DNA from: Macrobrachium rosenbergii
Taxonomy: Eukaryota > Arthropoda > Malacostraca > Decapoda > Palaemonidae
Direction of reading: 5' to 3'
Assembly (NCBI RefSeq): GCF_040412425.1
Contig: NC_089795.1
Location: 84,215,163 to 84,279,162 of the forward strand
Length of the DNA stretch: 64,000 bases
How positions within the stretch are numbered: the first letter of the stretch is position 1; each line of letters opens with the position of its first letter. The notes beneath the pieces are model-generated. The model made no database searches, was not told the DNA's origin, and saw only the letters and a program-made list of their open reading frames with translations. Position numbers and translations under genes: made by a program. Of the stretch, positions 32,641 through 44,812 are shown piece by piece.

Positions 32641-33304
32641 TCAGTTCTCTCACCTTCCATTTTTTACGTAGCGGTGATTTTATATTTTGGCATGTTTTCC
32701 TTCCTTAGTTGTTACTTTTTAAATTACACCTCCATGAATGAGGAAAAGAACGCTCAATGTTCTATTATATGAAAATTTCTATTTACACAGATTTCTATTT
32801 ACGGAGACCTGGGATTTCCGCAAACTCATTGTTATCTTTTTTTCTTTATGTTCTTCTCTTCCTGAAATAATAATAAAAGACAGACGCGGTTAACTGTAAC
32901 AAGTTCAGAAACCACAGGTGTATCGAGGATTACATGCCATAAATTGGCGTTGCAACAAGGAAGGTCACCCACGGTTCACAGGGGGGAAGTTCGGGGGTGG
33001 GGTCAAAATGTCGATTATATTCCACCAAATTTTGGGGTTGAAACAAAACTCAGTCTTATGTTAACCTTGAGTTACCGAGATTGAAGTAAGTGATTAAGTT
33101 TATTTATAGGGATTAGGATTCGTAGAAGGGAAATATTCTGACCAGTGTCTGCGTGATTAATGAATTTGATTAAGATTAATACGATCATTGGTATTTATAC
33201 AATGGGTCAAAATACTTTGCAAAGATTATATATTTGCTTTTTAGAATAAGCGACTTATGATAATAATGATAAATCCCTTGTTCGTGGTAATTGTGGTAGT
33301 AATG

Positions 33305-33350
<46 letters not shown>
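33305..33350. repeat. (ATT)n microsatellite
   Basis: About 15 triplets. Confidence 0.97.
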
Positions 33351-33353
<3 letters not shown>

Positions 33354-33462
33354 GAATTTTATACAGATTTGTTTTATTGTACCACTCTATGTCGAAATAA
33401 AGTTCTTTTACAGCTTGTTAAAACAAATCCTAAACCTCCTATCTACTTGTCTGGAGAATCTG

Positions 33463-33466
33463 GCAG

Positions 33467-33504
<38 letters not shown>

Positions 33505-33505
33505 C
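33463..33505. repeat. (GA)n microsatellite
   Basis: About 20 units with one AAG slip; followed by a (TTG/TTA)-rich patch at 33620-33695. Confidence 0.95.
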
Positions 33506-33954
33506 CACCCTGAGCAAAGAAAGTCGGTTCAGCCACTTACCTGGATTACTGGATGAGATGGCTAAAGGGTTCGTAACGGTGTCACTTTCAGAGCTCCTGT
33601 TTGTTTCATTGGCTCTTTATTATTGTTATATTGTATTATTGTGTCTTATTATTATTGTTGTTGTTGTTGCTGTATTATTATTTGTTGTTGTTGCGGCCTG
33701 CTCTGTCTCCTTCCTGTATTCTGTTACCGTTTGCGGTGGCGAATCTGATGTGGCTGGAACCACAAATGCAATTGAATACTGATATATAACAAGCAGCTTG
33801 CCACAGTGAACAGTCGCTCCTGTTGCAGAGGTATTTTTCTATTGTGGTAAGAAAACAAAGGCTGAGAAGTTCATAAATAATAGCTTAGATATTCTGTTAC
33901 TGTGCCTTGGTCCTTGTTCTTGAAATAAATTATGTTCTATGTTCTTAAAATAAA

Positions 33955-33973
33955 TTGTGTGTGTGTGTGTGTG

Positions 33974-34022
<49 letters not shown>
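33955..34022. repeat. Compound (TG)n(TA)n microsatellite
   Basis: About 9 TG units, then TATATG and about 20 TA units. Confidence 0.95.
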
Positions 34023-34023
<1 letters not shown>

Positions 34024-34212
34024 ACTTCAAATTTCGTTTAATATCCCATTTCACTATACCCCACGGATAAATTGCACCCAACAGAAGCGCTTATTTATAA
34101 TTTACCCCTGGGCGTAAGCTATTTCTGATGCACAGTGAACTGAATTTTAAACAAAGTTTGTAGCGTAATATTTGTGATTATTGAAACGTCTCGGTTTATG
34201 TAACAAAAAAAA

Positions 34213-34238
34213 TTATATATATATTTATATATATATCC

Positions 34239-34292
<54 letters not shown>
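34213..34292. repeat. (TA)n microsatellite
   Basis: Degenerate ATATATTTATATAT, a CCGTGTG interruption, then about 23 TA units. Confidence 0.95.
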
Positions 34293-34295
<3 letters not shown>

Positions 34296-34520
34296 TATAT
34301 TTTTTTTAAAAGGTGATTGAAAGCAGAAAGTACAGCATCTTCGGAAGAGATCTAAAGCCCAAAAAGAATGTGTGGGTATTTTGTTTCACCCATGCAATTT
34401 TCCTCCTCTGATGATGGGAACGATTGTTTATCGAAAGCTTAGCTTACAATAATTGTACAACAATGAGGTTAATCTCTCCGCTGTAATCGCCTTGACGACG
34501 TCTGAAGCTTTCTAGAAGCG

Positions 34521-34522
<2 letters not shown>

Positions 34523-34583
<61 letters not shown>

Positions 34584-34594
34584 TCATATATATA

Positions 34595-34635
<41 letters not shown>

Positions 34636-34735
34636 GTATATTCCTATATATTCTATATGTATATACATATACACAAACACACAATTTTATATTATATATA
34701 TATGTATATACATACATACATATATCAACATACAC
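34523..34735. repeat. Large TA-rich array
   Basis: About 110 bp of nearly pure TA (34523-34633, with CTCATA and TTATAT breaks), then degenerate TATATG/CATACA sequence to about 34735. Confidence 0.95.
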
Positions 34736-34911
34736 CGCTTCCGCGTTGGAAAGGCTGGCGCTACAAGGGTACAGCCTTTTGATTTTCTTACTGGTGTGCC
34801 GTATAGTATTATTGGAATTTCTGATTAATATTAATTGTTTTCGTTGAGTATTTAAGATTCCTTCAACTGGGTAAACACTGAATCTTATTTAATAAATCCC
34901 AAGTGACCATT

Positions 34912-34912
34912 G

Positions 34913-34957
<45 letters not shown>
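34912..34957. repeat. (ATT)n microsatellite
   Basis: About 15 triplets. Confidence 0.97.
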
Positions 34958-35454
34958 GATCAAATATTGTTATTGCTATTATCATGAAACGTTGCACGCA
35001 GTTGCGGGCGGATTGATTTGTAACTCGTGCTGCTAATGCGCGTTTTTTTTTTTTTTTTCACGGCTCCTCCGTGTTCACTGCTGTCATTTGGCAAAGGAAA
35101 TCATTTCGCAATCTTGCCACTATCAAAAACGCAAGGAGACTTCCTCATCCGTTTCTTTATGGCTTCCTTGTATTTTTTTCTTTCTTTTTTTATTTCCCCT
35201 TCTCTCTCACACGTATGTACAACCGTTCGTTCCTTGTTATATACTTTCCATTGACTACCTTCTTTCTCAAGTCACAAAAACAAAACATAGTCTGTATTAC
35301 AAGTCTATTTAATGTATGCGAGTCTTCATGGGCAACAGATATCAATACTACTGCTCCCGCCACCTATAGGCGTTTGAGAAATTTATGCCCAAGGGAAATA
35401 AATTTTCACGTATTTCAGGAATACAGAAAAATTAAAAGATTTAATTTCTTTTTA

Positions 35455-35488
35455 TATGTATATATGTATGTGTATATGTATGTATATG

Positions 35489-35534
<46 letters not shown>

Positions 35535-35565
35535 TTACATATATATATTTATATATACCCATTAC

Positions 35566-35610
<45 letters not shown>
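35455..35610. repeat. Compound (TATG)n(TA)n(TG)n array
   Basis: TATG-type units, about 20 TA units (35489-35527), degenerate TA, then about 16 TG units (35578-35610). Confidence 0.95.
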
Positions 35611-35613
<3 letters not shown>

Positions 35614-36848
35614 TGTGTGTCGGATATTAATTGACAGAACAACAATTGACAGTTAAAGCTGCGAAAATCTTTGACTTCCTAGTAATGTATGCTCAGATAT
35701 CTTCATGCACTGATAGTAGTATGCTTATGATTAACTAAATCAAAAACTAAGGAAAAACAAAGTATATACAATCTTCATTAATGTTTTCTCAAATGGCACT
35801 TTTGAGGGTTGTTACCACCACAGACGTCCTATAAGTTGCCCTCTGGGATTAGCCATTCGGTGTAAGGTTTCTCTGTAGCACTAATATCAGTCCTGCACCG
35901 GCTGCCTTACAGGACTGAATCCCTCTATGTTATGGGGCTATCGTAACCCGATAACTGCTTCATGCATCTACACGTATGTGTTTATATGATGCGGTATAAT
36001 GATTGACGTGTCGTGTATCTTCTCTTTGTATTTTAATAATTTACTTACTTTTTTTGTTTTTGTTATTTATTAATTTATCATTTTATCTGTGTTTTAATAA
36101 CTGATCTCCTCTTTCTGCATTTCCCATTACCTTCTGTTACTTCTTTCGAATGAACATCATATTCTTAGGAAGTTTGACGAATTTCAAGTCAGTGGCCTCT
36201 ACAGTATGTGCTTGTTCAATCTGAATAATAATAGGATATATAGGATTCGTATGACAGATAAACGATATATGAGTAGAGAAGTATGACTTATAAAAATGTA
36301 TTGAAGTACAGATAAAAAAATAGCATATATGACTCATAGCATTTTGATAATGTCTTTTCAAATTTTGTTTTGCGTGACATATTCGTATCTAAATTGTTTT
36401 CTTTGGCTCTCTAATACATCGTGATGCAAATGCAGAATTGTAAGTACGGTTATGCCCTTTTTATTTATTAATTTATTTTCTGTGTATTCAGCATGGGCAC
36501 CCGAGAAGTACCCACGGAGAAACCATTATCATATACGGCATTTACCTCCAAGGAAGATGCCGTTGACCGATTCTTTAGAATAGAATGCCCAGTCATGGCA
36601 TTCTATTAAGTCGTTTTCCTCTTTTCTCTTGGATTAATCTAATTTCATATCTTATTCTCTTAATCTTTCTAGTCGATTTGTTTCGCCAAATAGAGTACTG
36701 ACCCGTTCATTGGGTGAAATTTCAATTTGTATCTGGCAATGGAGAAAGGAAACGGCATTCTTTTTTTTTTGCCGCTCCAATGTTTTCTATTACATTCTTG
36801 CAGAATCTCATGGGAAATATAAAGTAAATATATTCGGAAGTTTTTTCA
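35611..36848. other. Unique sequence with one perfect hairpin
   Basis: No arrays or coding segments. An 11 bp perfect stem (AATAGAATGCC / GGCATTCTATT) with a 7-base loop lies at 36579-36607. Confidence 0.55.
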
Positions 36849-36898
36849 ATATATATATATATATATATATATATATCTTTATGTGTGTGTGTGTGTGT
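36849..36898. repeat. Compound (TA)n(TG)n microsatellite
   Basis: About 14 TA units, CTTTA, then about 9 TG units. Confidence 0.95.
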
Positions 36899-37354
36899 CA
36901 TTTAATCATAATGATATTTTGGATTTTTTCAATCCTGTTTTGATACTTGCCGCTCTCTTTATTAACTCGACTCGTTAACCATTGTTATGGGACGCCAGTC
37001 TACAGAAACCAGTCAGAAAATAAGTCAACAGTTAGCTTCACCAACTGACGAGTTGAATACTATATTATTTATTATATAAGGGGCACATGAGCAAACAAAG
37101 TCTGGGCACTGGGCACCGAAAAGGCGTTGATATGCCGTGCCACGCGTGCCACCCATCTTTTTAGGTCATGGGTACCATGGAAATGGAAGGGGGGTTGGTT
37201 ATTGAGCATGGGGGGTGGGGGAGGAGGAGGAAGAGGTCATACCCATGCCAGCCCCAGAGCCTTTTGGAACTGAGCCAAGAGGGCAGGTGCTGCGTCACAT
37301 CTGGAAGAATTTTTCTCAGATGGTTCCGAGAGAAACTGAAATTCCAGAGCGAGA

Positions 37355-37480
37355 TCGTCTCTTTCTCCTCCTCCCCCTCCCCCTCCCCCTCTTCTCCTCA
37401 GTAACGTTCCCGGATGAAGTGAGGAGGGGGGGAGGGAGGCAGGGAGAGGGAGAGGGGAGGCAAACTTTTATCTTATTCTA
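37355..37480. repeat. Strand-switching CCCCCT / GGGGAGG low-complexity pair
   Basis: CTCCTCCCCCTCCCCCTCCC (37365-37395) is followed about 35 bp later by GGAGGGGGGGAGGGAGGCAG (37420-37460). The C-rich and G-rich tracts are complementary and form the outer part of a larger inverted repeat. Confidence 0.75.
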
Positions 37481-37705
37481 AAAAAAAAAGCGGAGAAACT
37501 CCTTAATTGTCAGTGGTTGAAATGCATGCAAGGTACGTCTGTAGTACCAATATGAGAGAGTATGTTTGCTTATATATGAGATATACAAACTCACTGTCAT
37601 ATTTGGTATATCATATCAGACATGCATTTCAACCACTAAAGTTAAAGGGTTTTCTCCATTTTATGCTCCTATTTTGAATAAGATCAAGGTTTGCACCTCC
37701 CGCCC
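37430..37705. mobile_element. Imperfect inverted-repeat (foldback) element
   Basis: GGGAGGCAAACTTTTATCTT near 37456-37475 pairs with AAGATCAAGGTTTGCACCTCCC near 37681-37702. Further in, AGTGGTTGAAATGCATG (about 37512-37528) pairs exactly with CATGCATTTCAACCACT (about 37622-37638). The ~90 bp central region contains ATATGAGATATACAAACTC. Arms differ by small indels, so this is a decayed element. Confidence 0.75.
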
Positions 37706-37829
37706 CGCATCTCCTCTCCTCCATTCCCTAATTCAGTAACAATTGACGCGAGAGAATGTCACTTTGTGATTTAGATTTTTTTATTTATTCTTCTAAATAC
37801 AGATTTTCATGGGTTTATGTTATCACTGT

Positions 37830-37831
<2 letters not shown>

Positions 37832-37911
<80 letters not shown>
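37832..37911. repeat. (CT)n microsatellite
   Basis: About 40 uninterrupted units. Confidence 0.97.
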
Positions 37912-37915
<4 letters not shown>

Positions 37916-37999
37916 AAGAAAAATTTGGGAGATAGAAAAAGATTTGAGTTACACGTCCTTCTCGACATAGTTGAAACTGTGCCTACTATTCTGGAGGAT

Positions 38000-38450
38000 A
38001 TGTGTTAAAGAGTGATTAGTGTGACCGAGAGGGTGTGGACTGTTCTGAATAAGACTTTGTGTGCGTGTGTGGCGTTCTGTAGGTGAAGTTCTGGAGCGTT
38101 TTGTTTAGGCATTTGTTGGAGAAAGGTTGGCATGAGTTAGTGAGAAGGTTATATATAAAAAAAATGGCTGTATTATATTGGAGAGTACTGATGGACAAGG
38201 GTTGGGATGAGTGAACGAGAAGGACAAATGAAAAAAGGGTGTATTGTGTTTGTGTTGGAGACTACTTTGCTTGTGATGGAGAAATTGGAGGTGATCATTT
38301 TAGTGTGTTGGAGATCTGCTAGGTAGTGTTAGAGGAGGAAGTGAAGTATTTTGGAGCTGCACAATAGTGTGTAGGAGTAAAGAGCGTGCTGGAGAAAGTT
38401 GAAGAGTGTTGGGGACCGGTAAGATAACGATGGAGAGGGTTCAAGTGCCA
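38000..38450. repeat. G-skewed, C-poor degenerate repeat block
   Basis: The plus strand is rich in G and T and poor in C. The motif GTGTTGGAGA and close variants recur at about 38112, 38179, 38253, 38310 and 38389, with GTTGGGATGAGTGA/GTTGGCATGAGTTA between them. The spacing of about 57-79 bp suggests an eroded minisatellite. Confidence 0.5.
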
Positions 38451-38480
38451 GAACACTGTAGAGAAATGCCCACGAAAGCG

Positions 38481-38485
<5 letters not shown>

Positions 38486-38525
<40 letters not shown>
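38486..38525. repeat. (CT)n microsatellite
   Basis: About 20 units, directly after the G-skewed block. Confidence 0.97.
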
Positions 38526-38528
<3 letters not shown>

Positions 38529-38835
38529 ACTATCGACTACAATATTATCAACCATGAGACCTCTATATAACCTGACCCTCTATTTCTCTCTCTCTTTCTT
38601 TTTTTTTTTTTGTCGTGTGATTTTCCATCATAAGTGAAATCTGATTTCTTGTTGAGAGAAACAGCTGAGTCCCTAATGCGGTTCTGTTCATTGCAATTGC
38701 CTCTGAGGTAGTGTTGTTTGTTTGTCGTGCGGTAAATTGCGTTGTTCTTGTGCTGTTTGCTGCCAGATTTTGTGTTGCTGTTATTGATCATGAGATACTG
38801 ATATTATGTACTTTGAAGGGTCATATATTTATGAG

Positions 38836-38860
38836 GAGAGAGAGAGAGAGAGAGAGAGAC
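38836..38860. repeat. (GA)n microsatellite
   Basis: About 12 units. Confidence 0.95.
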
Positions 38861-39057
38861 TAATTACTCTCAACTTTTACTTGACCTTTTGCGACTATTG
38901 TATTGTACATAAGTGTACATCACGACAACGTGCTCCGCACATCCTGGAGATGTTTCATTGTGCGCAGGTGTTCGCCCATGTTATTACACGTGCTTTGCCA
39001 TGATTGCTTTTATGAAAACCGCTGGGAATTTCTACTTATCATCGCTTTAAAATTTCA

Positions 39058-39185
39058 AATTTTTTTTTTATCACTTTCATTTTTTTTTTTTTTTTTGAAA
39101 GTAGAAACGGTAGTCATCCCCTCACAAGGTATCGAACCCAGGATGAGAGAGATGGGTTGAGCGTCAGCTCCTTGTTAAAGAAACC
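39058..39185 (-). mobile_element. tRNA-related SINE-like retroposon with poly(A) tail
   Basis: On the minus strand the order is a tRNA-like head with GGGTTCGATACC (a good B-box, 39127-39138), about 30 bp of GGGATGACTACCGTTTCTAC, then an interrupted poly(A) tail (39062-39099 on plus is T-runs broken by ATCACTTTCA). A-box similarity (AACAAGGAGCTGACGCTCAA) is weak. Head, short body and A-tail fit a short or truncated tRNA-derived SINE. Confidence 0.55.
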
Positions 39186-39652
39186 TACAACAGACTGTAA
39201 GCGTTTGGCGACATGGCTGTGAGCTACAGTGAGGTCTGAAATCCACCATAGTAATGGCATGGTTCTTGGGATTTATTTCCGTTGTATTGTATATTTTTTT
39301 ATGTTTATTTCTGATTTTTGTTCAATATTTTTTATTTCAGACTTGTTAAAAGATTTCTGAATGCTAAAACATTTATTTCTTTCTTTTTAAAAATATTTTT
39401 TCTTGTCTTCTTGAATGTTGAACTCTGTGTTATATAGTTTTCCATGAGCCTTATGACCACCCTTCTTTTAAGAGATGGGTCAGACCTCGGTTAGACCCTA
39501 GTCTTTATTTTGGCGTTTACTTAAGGCTTAGAAGGCGCTATTCGATTGCCTATCCCGTCGGCATTCTGCTAGAATAAATCTTATTAGTCCCGTGCGACTT
39601 GCACTGATGGGATGTGGGATGTAGTCAGTCACATGATTTTATGAGACCTGGA

Positions 39653-39656
<4 letters not shown>

Positions 39657-39719
<63 letters not shown>

Positions 39720-39769
39720 CTCTCTCTCCTCTCTCTCTTAGCATATAGTACTGTATATTCAAACTTTTC

Positions 39770-39810
<41 letters not shown>
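39657..39810. repeat. Double (CT)n array with duplicated spacer
   Basis: (CT) 39657-39739 with two TTCT/CCTC slips, spacer, then (CT) 39777-39810. The sequence CTTAGCATATAGTA follows both tracts, as do TATTCA and ACTTTTCTTGCAT, so the whole unit of about 85 bp was duplicated. Confidence 0.9.
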
Positions 39811-39811
<1 letters not shown>

Positions 39812-40261
39812 GCATATAGTATATTCAGAAACTTTTCTTGCATGCTAATTTATTATCCGCCAAAGACTATTCATTAAAGCCAAGCAATATTTATCTCACT
39901 TTAGCAATCACTTGTAACAGAATCTTACAGATGCTAAAGATCGTTTACGATAATTGTTTTAGAGTTTTTAAATCTGTCAAAGGGAGATAACTAAGTTTAA
40001 TAAATTTATGGGAGATTTTGAAAGTTTCAACAGAACACAACTTAAAAAAATATCACGACTCTTAACAACAATGTATTTTTTCTTTTTTTTTTTTACAAAA
40101 ACATCATGGTTACTTACAAAGACGACTTTTTTACGTGCACCGCGTCATCTACTATAATTAAGAATTATTTTCATGAATATCTCTACTACTGTTAGCTGAC
40201 TGGAATAGGTGTCCTTGGGAGATGCAACCCCCCCCCCAACATTATCATGACTCGCTGTTTT

Positions 40262-40289
40262 CATTAAGCTGAAATAAAGTCTCTGATGA

Positions 40290-40340
<51 letters not shown>

Positions 40341-40385
40341 GGGTATCAGGCCTCACAAAGGATATGCATTAAGCTGAAATAAAGT

Positions 40386-40450
<65 letters not shown>
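40262..40450. repeat. Tandem duplication, two (ATT)n arrays each led by the same 19-mer
   Basis: CATTAAGCTGAAATAAAGT occurs at 40262-40280 and 40367-40385, each followed within a few bases by (ATT)n (40288-40340 and 40388-40450). Only the first copy has CTCTGATGAT before its array. Confidence 0.92.
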
Positions 40451-40890
40451 GCTCACTTTCAGGGATATAAACCAAAACCTATCGACTTCCATAAAAAAGA
40501 AATAAAATATGATAATCAGGACATAATTTATTCTCATAATAGCAACTGATACGGTTCAAATTTTACGCGGATTCTCTTCACCGTTAAAGCAGAACAAAAG
40601 TCAGCGCGACCCGTTTCGTGTGAAGACTCCCCCAGCCAGCCATCCAGCCCTTTCGGGCCGAGGTGATTTTGTCATCATCAGAGCCATTCCTCTCCGGTTA
40701 CATAGCAACGCTTCCTTTCTCCTCCTCGAATGGTAACTGTAAAAGGCAGCTTGCAGCGAGATTTATGTTTCCTGCGAAAGCATCTTTCAGCTGGTCGATC
40801 TGGTTATGAAAACTCGCGCGAAGGCCGGGTATTTCTTAGGTCTCGACGACTGAATATGATGGTTCAGTATAACAGTTTTTCCTTCTTTCG

Positions 40891-40891
<1 letters not shown>

Positions 40892-40931
<40 letters not shown>
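40892..40931. repeat. (TA)n microsatellite
   Basis: About 20 units. Confidence 0.97.
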
Positions 40932-40933
<2 letters not shown>

Positions 40934-41126
40934 CTACCTGTAGAATCACGAGGTAGGGTTCACAGAAATAAGTTGGGGCTGGGCGAACGAAATAATTATT
41001 ATCATCTTGTCTTCAAAGGTTAAACTTGAAGATCACTTCATTGAGTGATTACTGATAAGACTGAGCGACAGTACGGCTCACTGGAATCATTTGCGTTTTT
41101 TACATTATGGCTGGGAGTGGCAGCGT

Positions 41127-41135
41127 ATATATACA

Positions 41136-41187
<52 letters not shown>

Positions 41188-41257
41188 TATATGTATATAT
41201 ATATATATATATATGTATATATACGTGTGTGTATATATATGTGTATATATATATATT
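41127..41257. repeat. TA-rich array with TG interruptions
   Basis: A 50 bp TA tract, CTATATG, another TA tract, then TATACGTGTGTGTATATATA. Confidence 0.93.
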
Positions 41258-41647
41258 CTGAGCAGAAGAGAAAGAGAGAGCGTTAACAGAGGCAACGGTG
41301 GACATCTTTTAAGTAACGGAGATGGGTTAAGAGATAAAATGATTGATTGTTTGAGTGAGAGCTATTACTACTATCAGTGGAATTCTCGTCAATCGAAGAT
41401 AAGAAGATGGAGGTGATGTCAGATAAAAAAAAATAGATATCGTAACCTTGTGATAAAGACTTAGTTTGTAAGATTACCTATTAATGTAAGAAGATATGAT
41501 TTCACGAGGCTGGAGATTTTGTATGTGAAATGGCGTCGCAAAACCATTGTTCCCCGAGGTTACAATGTTGGGCAATGGTGATATGCTGGAATTCGATAAT
41601 GTGGTCAGGCACATGATACCGTCATCAGATGCAAAGGGTTGCAACAA

Positions 41648-41669
41648 AGAGAGAGAGAGAGAGAGAGAG
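41648..41669. repeat. (GA)n microsatellite
   Basis: About 11 units. Confidence 0.93.
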
Positions 41670-42510
41670 TAATTACCGGTGTTGAAAGAGGTAATAGGAT
41701 AAAAAGTGGTTATATTTGAATAACATTGATCGCACTCACTGCTGTGATGGTATAATGTATGGCATGTCATAAATACTGTGCGTGTTAAAGACGCGTTTTA
41801 AGAAATTAACTTCATTAAAAACGCATAACTGGAAAATTGTAAGGGTATTTTTAATTAATGAATTTTTCCCCTTACTTGTCTAACAAAGTGATCGAATAAC
41901 TCTAACGCCTATGCGAGAATCAAGTTTCAAAATGGGAACATAGCTTCGAAGATAAGTCAGGAATAATGACAAAGAAAGGCGAAAAGTGATCGAAAAAAAT
42001 AATTCCATAAAAAGTAGTTGGCATCTCAGCTACAGGTGAGGCTCTTCTCGCTTGAGACCCACACTTGTTGTGGGAGGGGACTCAGGGGAGAGGAATCGGA
42101 GGACCTGGCTCAGTCTACGTTCACCCTTCGGACTCAATGGATGTATCTACTCGTACTGTGTGATGTTTACATATTCGGGAAACGCGTCGATATCGTGTAA
42201 ATTCGCTTTTAAATTAATCGTATGTGTATATAAGTGTTTATTTAAACCATATAAGTATTAATGTCAAGACATCTGTTAACATAACCCGAGTGTAAGGTAA
42301 GTTTAGTTGTTTTAGGATATTGTAGCAAGTTATTGTTTTATTGTTTATTTATCATAAAGTGTTATGGCGTTGATCTTACCATCGCGTGACTTTGCTCATA
42401 AGGCTTCACGCGGTTGATATACGTCATTACGGATGATACTTGACGAGATTAAGTCTTAATGAGCTTAACGATACCTGGTGACGTTAAATCTAAACAAGAG
42501 CTCGAAGTGG
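41670..42510. other. Unique sequence, no supported feature
   Basis: Contains a moderately GC-richer patch at 42035-42135 with open frames of about 60 codons; nothing recognisable in either. Confidence 0.5.
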
Positions 42511-42519
42511 TTTGTTTGT

Positions 42520-42578
42520 TTATATGTATATGTTTATGTTTTGTTTGTATGTGTATATATATATGTTTATATATATTA

Positions 42579-42626
<48 letters not shown>

Positions 42627-42665
42627 GTATATATATATATGTGTGTCTGTATTGTATGTATGTAT
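42520..42665. repeat. Degenerate TATG/TA/TG array
   Basis: TATGTATATG-type units, (TG)6, TA (about 42594-42621), TATG again. Confidence 0.9.
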
Positions 42666-43409
42666 ATACAAACATCACATACTATAATACCATAACTGTT
42701 AGAGTGGAACCCATTAGAAATTAAATAATGGGTCACGATAGACTAGGTGATTTCAACAGGCATTTTCGAATAATATTCTACAAGCCTGAAGAGAATGATC
42801 CGAAAAATTGTTATACCGGATAACTGAACAGTCCGATTGCATATTTCATCATTTGGCCACTATTGCGCCATACACATCCTTGTCAGGATAAATATGTACA
42901 ACTGCACTGTTGTTTATTCACAATTAAGACCTCGGTAATCGTAAGAGGTACACATGCACTAACTGAATAGGAAGTCGTTGGTTTGACTCTACTGTACATA
43001 TATGTATGTAGTTTATGTATATATATATATATATATATCATTTCTTTTGAATGTATGTTTATGTGTATGCATACCTGATCAAAATAAGAGTACACTTTTG
43101 TAAAATGAACTTGAATCCATGGTAATAATAACGGCAATTTCTTAACGAGCTGTAAGCGTCCAAGGTCTTCGACTGCCTTGTGCTCTCTCCCCTAGTGGTT
43201 TAAACAGCAGTTAGGGAAGTCCTTTGATCTACTATAAGGGTATTTTCTTCAAAAGGTACACACGCCCCTCGCCATCTTCTTTTGCTGCCTTATTATCTGG
43301 TTTCCAGGAATTCTTTTGTGAGAAAATAGGTGTTATGTCTCTTCACGTAAAGGTTCAGAGTGTTTATGGTATAGGCTAAGTGGTACTTATCTCCCCTATT
43401 TTGTAATAG

Positions 43410-43590
43410 CCTATATGTGTATATATGCACGTATACGCTCACACACACATAAGTATATGTATATATATACTTTTAATAATCATATATATACATATACACA
43501 TATATACATATATATGTGTATATATAAATTATATTAATGTGTATATTATATATATGTATATATATACATACAGTATATATGTATATATAT
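43410..43590. repeat. Degenerate TATATG/CACACA array
   Basis: Interrupted TA-rich sequence with no pure tract above about 12 bp; an aged compound microsatellite. Confidence 0.85.
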
Positions 43591-43884
43591 TGTGGGTATT
43601 GTGTATGAAAATCTGCACATTCAGTAAATAACTATTTAACTAATCACCCCCACAAATGCTAATTCAGTCGGCCAGGAACGATTAAGCTCTGACCAGTCGT
43701 TGTAGTCGCTGAGGAATCCGCGGAGGCCCTGGGAATGTGAGTTTCTCCAGTAGACATGATGCCCCGAAGGGCGGCTGGGAGATTACAGTGATTATCTTCA
43801 ACTCGATTCATCCAACTACCTTTTCTTTTTTTTTCGGAATTTTTTTTTAAGGAATTCAAACTTCGGCTGTTTTCTCTTATTCTG

Positions 43885-44007
43885 TGAGTGTTATATATAT
43901 GTATATGTATGTATGTACACATGTATATATAGAAGTATGTATGTATGTATGTATATATATGTATATATACAGTACAGAGTATATATATAGTATATATATA
44001 TATATAT

Positions 44008-44041
<34 letters not shown>

Positions 44042-44109
44042 TATATATATATATATATATATAGAGAAGAAATAAAATTTTTATTGTATTGGGCATGATT
44101 ATTATGGTG

Positions 44110-44142
<33 letters not shown>

Positions 44143-44149
44143 CTCTCAT
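43885..44149. repeat. TATG/TA array followed by (CT)n
   Basis: TATATGTATGTATG units, TA tracts (43976-44062, broken by ACAT and GATA), a 40 bp spacer, then CT (44110-44149, one TTCT slip). Confidence 0.93.
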
Positions 44150-44489
44150 GGTGTATGCTGTTCAAATACGAAATGAATAAGAATCGGGTTGAATTTACTC
44201 GACCCTTTATTTAATTTTTCAGTGTCTAGTTAATATCAGTGTATATACGTATATACATTTTGTGCATATATAACATATTGGATTTACGGTAGTGAAATCC
44301 ACCTGAAATCTCTTAAAACAGACAGTGCAGCGCAACATGATATTCTTGATATTTAATGATTATGATGCAATTGAAAATGGCTTAGATTAACCGTTAATTT
44401 TTGACTGGGACAGAACGCTAATGCGTAATTAGTCTCATGCCGTATTCAGTCTAACCCATTCAAGTCATGAGCATACTCCGTCGTTCACT

Positions 44490-44812
44490 TCTCCGTAGGG
44501 GGGTGGTGCCGTCAGAGGACCTCACGCGCGGTGCACTGTAAGCATTACTTTAGGTTATTTGCAGTGTCGATTCGGCCGCTAGCTGCAACCCCCCTTTAAT
44601 TCCTTTTACTGTACCTCCAGTTATATTATTTATTCCATGTTACTTTCCACCCTCTTCTAACAGTTGTTTCATAGTGCAACTGCGAGGTTTTCCTCCTGTT
44701 GCACCTTTGTAACTTTATACTGTCAATTTTCCTTTCAGCGCTGAATGCCCTCATATGCCCCAGCGCTTGGCCTTCGGCCCAAATTTTTATTTTATATTCT
44801 ATTCTATTCTGA
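44490..44812 (+). mobile_element. SINE-like family copy 4
   Basis: Full-length: GTAGGGGGGTGGTGCCGTCA head, CGGTGCACTGTAAGCATTAC, AACTGCGAGGTTTTCCTCC, CAG at 44736-44738 after TTTTCCTTT, GCGCTGAATGCCCTCATATG, tail ATTCTATTCTATTCTG. The tail shows three (TATTC/TTCTA) units, the clearest 3' simple repeat of the six copies. Confidence 0.88.

Noticed and set aside
35071..35454. Open frame of about 130 codons before a TA array
   Set aside because: Composition is Phe/Tyr/Lys-rich as expected of random AT-rich DNA; no start, splice or family evidence.
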